Position numbers and translations under genes: made by a program. A stretch of 64,000 bases of DNA from Saprospiraceae bacterium (GTDB lineage: Bacteria > Bacteroidota > Bacteroidia > Chitinophagales > Saprospiraceae). Position 1 is the stretch's first letter; each line of letters starts with the position of its first letter. The notes below the pieces were generated by a model. That model made no database searches. It was not told the DNA's origin and saw only the letters and a list, made by a program, of their open reading frames with translations. This document shows positions 43,350 to 51,251 of the stretch, piece after piece. The stretch lies in the NCBI GenBank assembly GCA_019638385.1, contig JAHBTW010000010.1:62001-126000 (forward strand), written 5' to 3'.

Positions 43350-44579
43350 ATGAGCGAGAAGGAAAGAAAAATATCGGTACCTAAAATTCTGACCGAGGGC
43401 CACTTGCAACCGCAGGCGGAAATGCTGGAAGTGCCTCTGCGCCGGGAAAAACTGTTTATTGGCATCCCGCGGGAAATTACCCTTCAAGAGAATCGCGTTG
43501 CGCTGATTCCCTCGGCAATCGCTACGCTCACCGCGCACGGACACCGGGTAACGGTAGAGAGCGCCGCCGGAAAAAAGTCCAACTATTCCGACCACGAATA
43601 TTCGGAAGCGGGCGCCGATATCGCTTATGATGCCGAACAGGTGTATAAAGCCGCCGCCATCATAAAGGTGGCGCCGCCTACGCTGGAGGAAATAGAACTG
43701 ATGCACCCCAATCAAATTCTGATTTCGCCGCTGCAAATGCCCACCATCAGTAGCGATTACATCAACCGGCTTCGGCATAAGCGGGTGATTGCGCTGGCCA
43801 TGGAGTATATCAAAGACAGCTCCGACACATTTCCTATTGTGCGCATTATGAGCGAGTTGGCCGGCATCAGCGCCATGCTCACCGCCGCAGAACTCATGGC
43901 CGTTACCGGCGGAGGGCGGGGCGTGTTGCTGGGCGGCATTTCGGGCGTACCCAGTGCCAAAGTGGTCATTCTCGGCTCCGGCATCGTGGCCGAATATGCC
44001 ACCCGCACTGCCCTCGGCCTGGGGGCAGAAGTGCGCATCTTCGACAACAATATATACAAGCTCAAGCGATTGCAGAATTTAGTAGGCCGACCCCTGTTCA
44101 CCTCGGCCATTGACCCCTATATCCTCGAACAGGAATTGGTGACGGCTGATGTGGCCATCGGCGCCATGCACTCCAAAACAGGCCGTACGCCCCTCATGGT
44201 GGGCGAAGAAATTGTGGAAAAAATGAAACCGGGCGCCGTCATTATAGATGTGAGTATAGATCAGGGCGGGTGTTTTGCCACCTCAGAGGTCACCTCGCTG
44301 GAGCGCCCTACTTTCATCAAACACGAGGTCATTCACTATTGCGTACCCAATCTCGCCTCGCGGGTGTCGCGCACGGCCTCTATGGCGGTGAGCAATATCC
44401 TGGCGCCCATCCTCACGCGGGCGGGCGGCGCGGGCAGCTTAGAGCACTACATTCTGAATAATGCGGGTATGCGACACGGGATTTATGCTTACAAAGGGTA
44501 CCTCACCAATGAGTATCTCGGCAGGCGTTTCCAAATAAAATATACAGACCTGGAGCTGTTGATTACCTCAAATTTGTAA
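43350..44579 (+). CDS. ald: Alanine dehydrogenase
   Basis: 409 residues. The N-terminal catalytic domain has FIGIPREITLQENRVALIPS and HRVTVESAAGKKSNYSDHEY; the NAD-binding Rossmann fold has KVVILGSGIVAEYATRTALG followed by GAEVRIFDN; the signature VIIDVSIDQGGCFATSE is intact. Interconverts alanine with pyruvate and ammonia. The start at 43350 is preferred over an earlier ATG inside tsaE because the N-terminal extension there is out of family. The first 35 residues (KISVPKILTEGHLQPQAEML) are an extension relative to the usual 370-residue enzyme. Confidence 0.92.
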   Translation: MSEKERKISVPKILTEGHLQPQAEMLEVPLRREKLFIGIPREITLQENRVALIPSAIATLTAHGHRVTVESAAGKKSNYSDHEYSEAGADIAYDAEQVYKAAAIIKVAPPTLEEIELMHPNQILISPLQMPTISSDYINRLRHKRVIALAMEYIKDSSDTFPIVRIMSELAGISAMLTAAELMAVTGGGRGVLLGGISGVPSAKVVILGSGIVAEYATRTALGLGAEVRIFDNNIYKLKRLQNLVGRPLFTSAIDPYILEQELVTADVAIGAMHSKTGRTPLMVGEEIVEKMKPGAVIIDVSIDQGGCFATSEVTSLERPTFIKHEVIHYCVPNLASRVSRTASMAVSNILAPILTRAGGAGSLEHYILNNAGMRHGIYAYKGYLTNEYLGRRFQIKYTDLELLITSNL

Positions 44580-44584
44580 AAACA

Positions 44585-44716
44585 AAAAGGGCGCCTGTGA
44601 AAGACGCCCTGAATAACCCCAAAAAACCAAATGAAAACAATCTTTTCTTGCAACCGGGATCTAAATTCAATGTTGCAACACAAATCTCGAAGTCTTGTCT
44701 GTTATTTTACTTTTTT
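44585..44716 (-). ncRNA. Candidate small RNA divergent from radA
   Basis: On the minus strand a promoter (TTG at 44749-44751, 19 bases, TAACTTTA at 44722-44729) predicts a start near 44716. A hairpin with AGGGCG/CGCCCT (44588-44610) followed by TTTTTGTTTTT predicts the end, giving about 130 bases. No sizeable reading frame is present. The same hairpin lies 8 bases after ald on the other strand and could serve it, although it has no T run in that direction. Confidence 0.35.
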
Positions 44717-44737
44717 TAACATAAAGTTAACAGCCCA

Positions 44738-46117
44738 TTGAGCAAAGTCAAAAGCATTTTCGTGTGTGCCAACTGCGGCGCTACCTCCCCGAAATGGGAC
44801 GGAAAGTGCAGTGCCTGCGGCGAATGGAATACCATACAGGAGGAGGTATTGGCGCCCGCCACTTCCGACGACCGCAAGCGGCAACTCTGGCAAAGCGGCG
44901 GCTCTGATCGCTCCTCGCCCAAGCCCGTGTTGCTGCCCGACATTCAGTCCGGTCTTACCCAACGCCTGCTTACACCCGATGCCGAATTGAATCGCGTACT
45001 CGGCGGCGGCATTGTCGGCGGTTCTTTAGTGCTCATCGGCGGGCAGCCGGGCATCGGCAAATCCACGCTGTTGCTTCAGGTTGCACTCGGCATTCAAACC
45101 AAAGTGCTCTATGTATCGGGGGAAGAAAGCGAAGAGCAAATCAAAATGCGCGCCGACCGGATCGGCCTCCAACCCGCTGAGTGTTTCATCCTCACCGAGA
45201 CGAATACTTCCAAAATTCTGACCCATGCATTAGCCTTGCAGCCGGGTTTATTGATCGTAGATTCTATTCAAACCCTTTCCTCTCCGCTCATCGAATCCAC
45301 GCCGGGCAGTATATCGCAGGTGCGCGAGTGCGCCGGAGAGCTACAGCGCTTTGCCAAAGAAACCGGGATTCCGGTGTTCATCATCGGCCACATTACCAAA
45401 GAGGGCACCCTGGCCGGCCCCAAACTGCTGGAGCACATCGTGGATGCCGTGTTGCAATTTGAAGGCGATCAGCACTACACCTATCGCATTTTGCGAACGC
45501 TGAAAAACCGCTTCGGCTCTACCGACGAACTGGGCATTTACGAAATGCAGTCCAACGGCCTGCGCGAGGTGTCGAACCCCTCGGAATTGTTGCTTTCGCA
45601 AAAAGACGAGGACCTCAGCGGCTGCGCCATCGGCGCTACGATGGAAGGACTGCGGCCCATGCTCATCGAAACGCAGGCATTGGTGAGCCGTGCGGTTTAC
45701 GGCACGCCGCAGCGCTCGGCCACGGGCTTCGATCTGCGCCGCCTCAGCATGTTGCTCGCCGTATTGGAAAAACGTTGCGGATTTCTGTTTGGGCAAAACG
45801 ATGTTTTTCTCAACATTGCCGGCGGCATCCGGGTGGACGACCCGGCCATAGACCTCGCCATTGTGAGCGCGCTCATTTCCTCTCTGGAAGATGTGATCGT
45901 GCCGGGCCACATCTGTTTTGCAGGGGAAGTGGGCCTGTCGGGCGAAATCAGGGCGGTCAATCGCATTGAGCAGCGCATTCAGGAAGCCGACCGTTTGGGC
46001 TTTCGCCGGATTTTTGTATCCAAATACAACCTCAAAGGATTGAACCCGGAGCGATACCACATCCGGGTGCAATCCATCGGGCGCATTGAGGAGTTGTATC
46101 AGGCATTGTTTGAGTAA
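44738..46117 (+). CDS. radA: DNA repair/recombination ATPase RadA
   Basis: 459 residues starting at TTG (44738), fixed by the invariant N-terminus. A C4 zinc finger (CANCGATSPKWDGKCSACGE) comes first, then Walker A (LIGGQPGIGKSTLLLQ), the RadA-specific KNRFGST motif in LKNRFGSTDELGIYEM, and a C-terminal Lon-protease-like domain (EVGLSGEIRAVNRIEQRIQE). RadA is a hexameric helicase for branch migration. The TAA stop shares its last base with the left end of the MITE-like element, so insertion may have created or replaced the stop. Confidence 0.96.
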   Translation: MSKVKSIFVCANCGATSPKWDGKCSACGEWNTIQEEVLAPATSDDRKRQLWQSGGSDRSSPKPVLLPDIQSGLTQRLLTPDAELNRVLGGGIVGGSLVLIGGQPGIGKSTLLLQVALGIQTKVLYVSGEESEEQIKMRADRIGLQPAECFILTETNTSKILTHALALQPGLLIVDSIQTLSSPLIESTPGSISQVRECAGELQRFAKETGIPVFIIGHITKEGTLAGPKLLEHIVDAVLQFEGDQHYTYRILRTLKNRFGSTDELGIYEMQSNGLREVSNPSELLLSQKDEDLSGCAIGATMEGLRPMLIETQALVSRAVYGTPQRSATGFDLRRLSMLLAVLEKRCGFLFGQNDVFLNIAGGIRVDDPAIDLAIVSALISSLEDVIVPGHICFAGEVGLSGEIRAVNRIEQRIQEADRLGFRRIFVSKYNLKGLNPERYHIRVQSIGRIEELYQALFE

Positions 46118-46277
46118 GAGCTTGTTGGGAATTCCATCAATCGGCTACATGCGGCAAATTTCGTCTCATACTTCGTTAAATTTTTCGTCGGATTGCCCGC
46201 ATCCGACTGCAAAATTTGCCTCGTCTGAAACAAAATTTGCCAGCCTTCGCTCAATCATGAAAAACCCAACAAGCTCT
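46117..46277. mobile_element. MITE-like inverted-repeat element
   Basis: 161 bp bounded by perfect 13-bp terminal inverted repeats (AGAGCTTGTTGGG and CCCAACAAGCTCT). Inside are GTCGGAT/ATCCGAC flanking TGCCCGC and opposed copies of GGCAAATTT and AAATTTGCC, so the whole can fold into a long hairpin. It contains no gene. No clear target duplication is visible. Size and symmetry fit a non-autonomous transposon derivative. Confidence 0.65.
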
Positions 46278-46287
46278 AAACAAAATC

Positions 46288-46938
46288 CTATTCCACATAC
46301 AGGCATTCCACCTGGTCGGAAGCCTTGGCCATGGCCAGCGTCAGATTCAGCCACATCATGCGATGTTTTTTACCGGTAAGCCCTTTTTCTGTGTTGCAGG
46401 TTTCTGCGTCTTCTTCCGGCCGGAGATACACCACATATTCGCCGCGCATGGCGGCATAATCACCGTGGTAAAAAGCGCGATGGGTAGTTTCGCCGGAGAT
46501 CAGATTGAGCGCCATAAATTCCCGCAGGGAAGCGCCCGTGCCGAGGTCGAGCAACAGATACTGTTTGTGCAGCCCTGCAAAATAAGTCCCCTCGCCGCCC
46601 GATTGCATCGCTAAGCCGCCGCCGGGTTGATAAACGTTGATGTCTTCACCCGTTCCTTCGCGCGGTATGGCGTGGATGGTGAAGTGCTCATAGACAAACA
46701 CTTTCCCTTTGGGCGGCTGCTCTATTTTTTTCGGACGCTCCGTTCCCTGCCAGCCCGAGCCGTCCGGTTTGGCAGAGAAATAACTCAATTCCACCTTAGG
46801 GAACTCGGCGGGGAAGTACTCATCTTCCGTTAATACCTTATAAGACGGTTCGGCCGTATCGGCTGATGAAGAAGACTCGCGATTGCCGCAGGCTGCCAAA
46901 AGCCCGGCCAGAAGAAAACACAATGCAATTTGGTACAT
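46288..46938 (-). CDS. Predicted lipoprotein, unknown function
   Basis: 216 residues with a lipobox at 14-17 (LAAC) and a Ser/Asp-rich spacer (NRESSSSADTAEP). The mature part is a mixed alpha/beta domain: YFPAEFPKVELSYFSAKPDG, FTIHAIPREGTGEDINVYQP, GLHKQYLLLDLGTGASLREF. It has a single further cysteine pair candidate. Family not recognised. It is separated from the cluster at 47086-50974 by 147 bp and may have its own promoter. Confidence 0.75.
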   Translation of the reverse strand: MYQIALCFLLAGLLAACGNRESSSSADTAEPSYKVLTEDEYFPAEFPKVELSYFSAKPDGSGWQGTERPKKIEQPPKGKVFVYEHFTIHAIPREGTGEDINVYQPGGGLAMQSGGEGTYFAGLHKQYLLLDLGTGASLREFMALNLISGETTHRAFYHGDYAAMRGEYVVYLRPEEDAETCNTEKGLTGKKHRMMWLNLTLAMAKASDQVECLYVE

Positions 46939-47085
46939 GACTTTATCATTTTATGCCGCAAATTTGGCAAGAATACCCTAAAGAAAAAGCAAAAAAGGGG
47001 ACTATTTGGGTAGCTGCGAGCTAGCTCTAAGGGGTGCCTTTGGTACGAGTTTGCAGCTTTCAAATGATGGAAGACCTATCTCTGC

Positions 47086-47622
47086 TCAGCGCGCCAGTTG
47101 GCCCAACATGCGCCGAAACTGACGGTCGTCCATAAATCCCTGCGGATGCCGTTGATCGAAACTCGTCGGGATAGCCCCGCGCGCATGGCGGATAATGCCC
47201 CGGCGGTCTATAAAAACATTCATCGGGTACTCATTGCCGAAGAAATTGATGTACGCCTGCGCATTGGGAATGATGTCAAAATTGAAATCCCTTTTTTCCA
47301 AAAACTGCCGGATTTTGAGGCTGTCATCGGGCGAAATGGCCAGGAAAGCAATGTCTTCTCCGGCAAAATCCTTTTTGAGTGCGTTGAGGTGCGGCATCTC
47401 GGCCACACAGGGCGGACAGGTGGTGAACCAAAAATTGACCAATGCCGGCCGGCCTTTGATTTCGCTCCAGCGCACGGTGCGACCCTCCATATCCTTTAGT
47501 TCAAAATCGGGAAATTCCTGCCCGATAAATTTCGGATAATCTTCTTCGCCAAACTGCTCCGGCGCCGTTTGGCAGGCTGCCAGCAGTGTCACTGCGAATA
47601 GCGCCAATAAGATATTTTTCAT
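47086..47622 (-). CDS. TlpA/ResA-like thioredoxin-fold lipoprotein
   Basis: 178 residues from the ATG at 47620-47622, which opens a lipoprotein signal (ALFAVTLLAAC); the 44 codons upstream overlap the DUF5777 gene and are not signal-like. The thioredoxin fold is shown by FPDFELKDMEGRTVRWSEIK, ALVNFWFTTCPPCVAEMPHL (redox CPPC) and FGNEYPMNVFIDRRGIIRHA with the cis-Pro region. Such periplasmic reductases keep heme-binding cysteines reduced during cytochrome c maturation or act on other thiols, which fits the c-type cytochrome-like genes upstream. Last gene of the minus-strand cluster. Confidence 0.9.
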   Translation of the reverse strand: MKNILLALFAVTLLAACQTAPEQFGEEDYPKFIGQEFPDFELKDMEGRTVRWSEIKGRPALVNFWFTTCPPCVAEMPHLNALKKDFAGEDIAFLAISPDDSLKIRQFLEKRDFNFDIIPNAQAYINFFGNEYPMNVFIDRRGIIRHARGAIPTSFDQRHPQGFMDDRQFRRMLGQLAR

Positions 47623-47681
47623 AAAATCAGTGGGCAGTTGTTCTCCCATCGGTATGTTGTTGAAAAAGGGGCGAACGCTCC

Positions 47682-48578
47682 TTATCGCTTGGGTTGCCAC
47701 ATCGTGAACACCCTGGAAATGTTGAACCCGAAATGCACGCCCATATCGGCCCAACTGCCGGTAGTTTCGGCAATGAACCCGCGCTCGATCATAGAGGTGG
47801 AATTGGTGAAATGCAATTGAAAAACGTGCCCTCCGGTCTCAATATCGAACCCGATGGAGAGGGAGTTGCGGAATTCGGGCGCCAGCCGATCGGGCATCAC
47901 ATAGATATATTCTGCGTTGACGGCGATGCGCTTGCTGAGCTTTTGGCGGGCCGCAATGCCGAGTGCCGGCACGTCGTTTTTCTCGGCGCTCGTGCGCACC
48001 AAGTTGCGGTGTACAATGGTGGGCGACAGTTGCACGCTGAATCCGTCGCTGATCTTGCGGCCCAAAATCAATTGAAAAGTGTAGTACAATCGGGAGGAGA
48101 AGAGATTTTCCCGATCGGGTTCGGCCCATTTCAGGGTTTGAATAGCGGCGCTTGCGAAGAGAGCGGCGGTAATGGGCACGTTGCGTTTGCCGGTGCTTTG
48201 GCGCAGAAATTTGTACTTCACATAGCCGTCATACGTTTTTTCGAGGCTGCTGCGTCCCAGGCCGATGGCGAGATTGTCGGTAACGCCCAGGTCGAGGCCG
48301 AGGCGAATGGTGGCGAGATCGAGGCCGAAAATATTGTACAGCCCACCGTCGAGGGTGCCGAAGCGGTGAGAGATTTTGAAATCCATTACGCCCGGCGCGG
48401 TATTTTCCAAAGAATGCAGGTTGATGACCCGGTTGGTTTTGAAAGCGGCGGTGGCGTAGTCTGTTTCTTCGGCGGCATCGTCGCCGAGCAGGGAAAGCAG
48501 ATCATCTTGCGCTTGCAGCAGCCCGGCGAGGAGCAGTGCCGAAATGGTAAAGAACAGATGTAAACGTTTCGTTGCCAT
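47682..48578 (-). CDS. DUF5777 beta-barrel protein
   Basis: 298 residues with signal peptide (LHLFFTISALLLAGLLQAQ) and repeated amphipathic strands typical of an outer-membrane barrel (TDNLAIGLGRSSLEKTYDGY, FSSRLYYTFQLILGRKISDG, GHVFQLHFTNSTSMIERGFI). The stretch NLHSLENTAPGVMDFKISHR matches the DUF5777 family of Bacteroidota. Function not established. Genes of this family often sit, as here, near YceI and cytochrome-like lipoproteins (recollection, not a count). Confidence 0.82.
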   Translation of the reverse strand: MATKRLHLFFTISALLLAGLLQAQDDLLSLLGDDAAEETDYATAAFKTNRVINLHSLENTAPGVMDFKISHRFGTLDGGLYNIFGLDLATIRLGLDLGVTDNLAIGLGRSSLEKTYDGYVKYKFLRQSTGKRNVPITAALFASAAIQTLKWAEPDRENLFSSRLYYTFQLILGRKISDGFSVQLSPTIVHRNLVRTSAEKNDVPALGIAARQKLSKRIAVNAEYIYVMPDRLAPEFRNSLSIGFDIETGGHVFQLHFTNSTSMIERGFIAETTGSWADMGVHFGFNISRVFTMWQPKR

Positions 48579-48675
48579 TGTGTTGTGAATAAAGGTGAAT
48601 AATGTATTATAACGAAACCCGGCCGGGCAACACTTGTGGGTCGTCCGGCCGGGCAGGAAAGATACGGGCTATGTT

Positions 48676-49230
48676 TTACTTGGCCAAAGCCGCCAGTTTC
48701 ACATCTACTTTTACATCCACTATTTTGGCAATTTTTTCTGCCACCACCTTCGGGATGCTGATGCCGTAGTCGGCCACCGCTACTTTAAAAGCGGAGGTAG
48801 CGCTCACAACGCCTTTGCTCACCACAAAGGTGGCTTCGGTGTCCACGTCTTTGGTCACATCGCGCATGGTGAGCGCGCCTTTCACCTTCACGGAGTAGGT
48901 GCCGTCTTTTTTCAGGTCAATTTTCCCGGGCTCTATGATCTGCCCCTTGAAAGTAGCCTTGGGGTACTTGGTGCTCTCCATATAGTTTTCGTTGAAGTGC
49001 TCCTGCATCAGCGCTTTTTCAAATTGAAATGCTTTTATCAACGCAGCAAACTCAATGGCGCCGGTTGCGAAGTCCACCACGGCCGTAGCCTGTTGGTTGT
49101 GCGCTTCGATCTTCTCCATCGGCGCATCGGAGTAAAACGATATCTTCCCTTCTCGGGTAAAGTGCTTTTGCGCTTGCACACTGCCGGCACACAACACGGC
49201 GGTCAGAATAAAAAATGCGATCTTGTTCAT
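48676..49230 (-). CDS. YceI-family periplasmic lipid-binding protein (copy 1)
   Basis: 184 residues from the ATG at 49228-49230 (signal MNKIAFFILTAVLCAGSVQA). A longer reading passes through a tandem repeat and is rejected. The lipocalin-like YceI fold is shown by REGKISFYSDAPMEKIEAHN, FQFEKALMQEHFNENYMEST followed by KYPKATFKGQI, and the end ISIPKVVAEKIAKIVDVKVD. YceI proteins bind polyisoprenoids. A paralogue lies at 51252 on the other strand; the two share HFNENYMEST and PKATF. Confidence 0.9.
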   Translation of the reverse strand: MNKIAFFILTAVLCAGSVQAQKHFTREGKISFYSDAPMEKIEAHNQQATAVVDFATGAIEFAALIKAFQFEKALMQEHFNENYMESTKYPKATFKGQIIEPGKIDLKKDGTYSVKVKGALTMRDVTKDVDTEATFVVSKGVVSATSAFKVAVADYGISIPKVVAEKIAKIVDVKVDVKLAALAK

Positions 49231-49273
49231 GTTATCTCGGTTTATTAAAGTTTGAAAATTTGTTCTCAAGGGA

Positions 49274-49333
49274 TCGGTTTTTGGTTTAAGGTTTTTTGGT
49301 TTAAGGTTTTTTGGTTTAAGGTTTTTTGGTTGA
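49274..49333. repeat. Tandem repeat upstream of yceI copy 1
   Basis: Four near-identical 14-15-base units (GGTTTAAGGTTTTTT) in tandem, followed by a degenerate heptamer-like stretch (CTACTGCCCACTGACCACT) up to about 49386. It fills the gap between yceI and the OB-fold gene. Confidence 0.85.
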
Positions 49334-49386
49334 GACCGCCTACCCCCACACCGCCTACTGCCCACTGACCACTCTGCCCTCTGCCA

Positions 49387-49797
49387 TCACTCCGCAGGCA
49401 CACAACGCATCAGCACCACGTCGCCCAGAAAACCGGAGCATTCGCCTTTGAGCGTCACTTTGTCGCCGGGCTGGTAATCGGGAAATTCGACATCGCTGAA
49501 AGGGTCCAATTCGCACTTCACGCCAAAAATGCCGTTTTCAGTCGCCAGCACCACGGTCGTTTTATCGCCGGGCAATACCTGTGCTACCGTGCCGCTCACG
49601 GCTACTACTTTGCCGAGGTATTTGGCATCGGCGGCATTTTCGTCGGCTTCGTATTCCAAAAACAAAGCGTCGGCATCTACTGCAAATACGGCGTCTGCTT
49701 TCGACATGTCTTTGTGTGGCTTATTCCACATATAGTACCCTACTGCTCCGCCGCCCACGATAGCTGCTGCCAAAAGGAAAAGGATTATTTTTTTCAT
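49387..49797 (-). CDS. Membrane-anchored OB-fold protein
   Basis: 136 residues from the ATG at 49795-49797; an upstream in-frame ATG would give ten extra non-signal residues. An N-terminal anchor (KKIILFLLAAAIVGGGAVGY) is followed by an OB-fold of the tRNA-anti-like/BOF type: KYLGKVVAVSGTVAQVLPGD, KTTVVLATENGIFGVKCELD, YQPGDKVTLKGECSGFLGDV. It faces the periplasm. Function unknown; the cytochrome-like lipoprotein upstream ends 26 bp before its start. Confidence 0.75.
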   Translation of the reverse strand: MKKIILFLLAAAIVGGGAVGYYMWNKPHKDMSKADAVFAVDADALFLEYEADENAADAKYLGKVVAVSGTVAQVLPGDKTTVVLATENGIFGVKCELDPFSDVEFPDYQPGDKVTLKGECSGFLGDVVLMRCVPAE

Positions 49798-49823
49798 TGC
49801 AAAAGGTTTTGATGACTCAAAGG

Positions 49824-50183
49824 TCAATTATTGGGCGCGCCGTCGCTGATCCATTTTTCAATTTTTGAAATGTTGCAGCTCGACAACTTAGGCGCGTTTT
49901 GCGGCATGGGCGAGAATCCCGATTGATGATTGATGGCGCCCGCAATCCGGCCGTTGTCCACCCATATTTTGATGGCGTTGTAGCCCTCCAATCGCACGCC
50001 GCCCAAATTGGCCGCAGTGCTGTGACACACCAAACAGTTGGTAGAAATGATGGGCGCTATTACGCCCGAATAGGTCACGATGTCCGTGTCACAATTGGAG
50101 GGATACAATTCCTCTTCCACATCGTAGTAACATCCGGCGGCAAACAATCCGCCCAGGATAATCAGCAAGGCAATTCGTTTCAT
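49824..50183 (-). CDS. Small c-type cytochrome-like lipoprotein
   Basis: 119 residues. Lipobox at 15-18 (AAGC). One heme-binding motif CLVCH (within APIISTNCLVCHSTAANLGG) and a methionine ligand candidate in FSPMPQNAPKLSSCNISKIE. The C-terminal region ISKIEKWISDGAPNN is shared with the larger upstream protein (INQIKAWVAAGALNN), so the two are paralogous domains. Probably an electron carrier anchored at a membrane face. Confidence 0.82.
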   Translation of the reverse strand: MKRIALLIILGGLFAAGCYYDVEEELYPSNCDTDIVTYSGVIAPIISTNCLVCHSTAANLGGVRLEGYNAIKIWVDNGRIAGAINHQSGFSPMPQNAPKLSSCNISKIEKWISDGAPNN

Positions 50184-50227
50184 CTTTTGTTTTCGTTTTT
50201 TTTACAAAGAAACGCATCCATACTGAT

Positions 50228-50974
50228 TTAGTTATTCAGCGCACCGGCCGCTACCCATGCCTTTATCTGGTTTATGTTGCAAGCCGACATTTTCGCGCCG
50301 CCGAGGGGCATGGCCGTGAAACCCGGCAGGTGCTCAATGGCGCCCACTAACCTGTTGTTGGGAATGACGGCGTTTATGCCGGCATAAGTACTCAGATCAA
50401 TGCCTCCCGACGGGGTCGCACCGCTGTGGCAGCCCTGGCAAAAGTTCTGTATAATGGGTCGTATATGCTGCGCGTAGCTGCGGTTGTCGGTGTTGCAAAC
50501 GCCTGCATTTACATCGCAAGTGAGATTTTTGGCGCCCTGCGTAATCCAGTCGCGGATTACATTTATTTGCGCCGATGTGAGCATTTGCCGGGGGGGGGGC
50601 GGCATTATCTTATCGGCTCTTGTTTCTGTAATCACTTCGTAGAGGTCGCTGCCCGACAGGTTGCCCGGTCGCACGTCGGCGGTTTCCATCACCCGCTGGT
50701 AGGAGGTCAGTATCACTCCGTCTTGCCGGGATGCCTCGTCGTGACAGCCGCTCAGCGCGCAATTAGATTGGAAAATGGGCAGCACCTGCGATTCAAAATA
50801 AACGGTGGCCGGGTCGCAGGGATTCGTCGGCGTTACTACCACCGTGGTATCGCCCGGGTCTATCCCGTCTGTAAAAAACGGATCGTGTTTGCAGGATTGC
50901 AACCCGCCTGAAAAAATCAGGGCGAGTAAAAAACTTCCTGTGACGGTTGCAGATAATCTCAAGTTGCTTTTCAT
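50228..50974 (-). CDS. Two-domain c-type cytochrome-like lipoprotein
   Basis: 248 residues, lipobox near 28 (LQSC). The first domain has FQSNCALSGCHDEASRQDG, where heme spacing is CxxxxCH instead of CxxCH, then ADKIMPPPPRQMLTSAQINV. The second has IIQNFCQGCHSGATPSGGID with a normal CxxCH and FTAMPLGGAKMSACNINQIK with a methionine ligand candidate. The spaced first motif also occurs in some PSD1/planctomycete-type cytochromes. It is first in the minus-strand cluster, with 44 bp before the next gene. Confidence 0.82.
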   Translation of the reverse strand: MKSNLRLSATVTGSFLLALIFSGGLQSCKHDPFFTDGIDPGDTTVVVTPTNPCDPATVYFESQVLPIFQSNCALSGCHDEASRQDGVILTSYQRVMETADVRPGNLSGSDLYEVITETRADKIMPPPPRQMLTSAQINVIRDWITQGAKNLTCDVNAGVCNTDNRSYAQHIRPIIQNFCQGCHSGATPSGGIDLSTYAGINAVIPNNRLVGAIEHLPGFTAMPLGGAKMSACNINQIKAWVAAGALNN

Positions 50975-51083
50975 ATAAGTAATTCACGCTCATTTAACGC
51001 CACAAACATAAGTTCAATGTGCCACCCCCGCCAAATCCTTCTGACTGAACCGGAATAAAGCCTTACTGAACTGGGAATTGATG

Positions 51084-51155
51084 CTCGCAAAGGCGCTAAG
51101 ACGCAAAGTTAGGCGCAGCGGTAATTTAGTCTTTGCAGCTTGGCGGCTTTGCGAG
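51084..51155. repeat. CGCAAAG inverted repeat element
   Basis: A 25-base arm starting CTCGCAAAGGCGCTAAGACG is inverted as CTTTGCAGCTTGGCGGCTTT followed by GCGAG, with about 20 matching positions. This matches a widely dispersed intergenic repeat type with the theme CGCAAAGGCGCAAAGACGCAAAG. A related but diverged copy is at 55498-55616. Nothing else is seen in 50975-51251. Confidence 0.65.
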
Positions 51156-51251
51156 ATATTTCCCTCGCTTCGACACGGGTTCAGGCAGCGTTTTTTCCGT
51201 TTGAGTAAACATTATGCCGTTTACCAATCAGATAATAGCGATTTTTGACCT

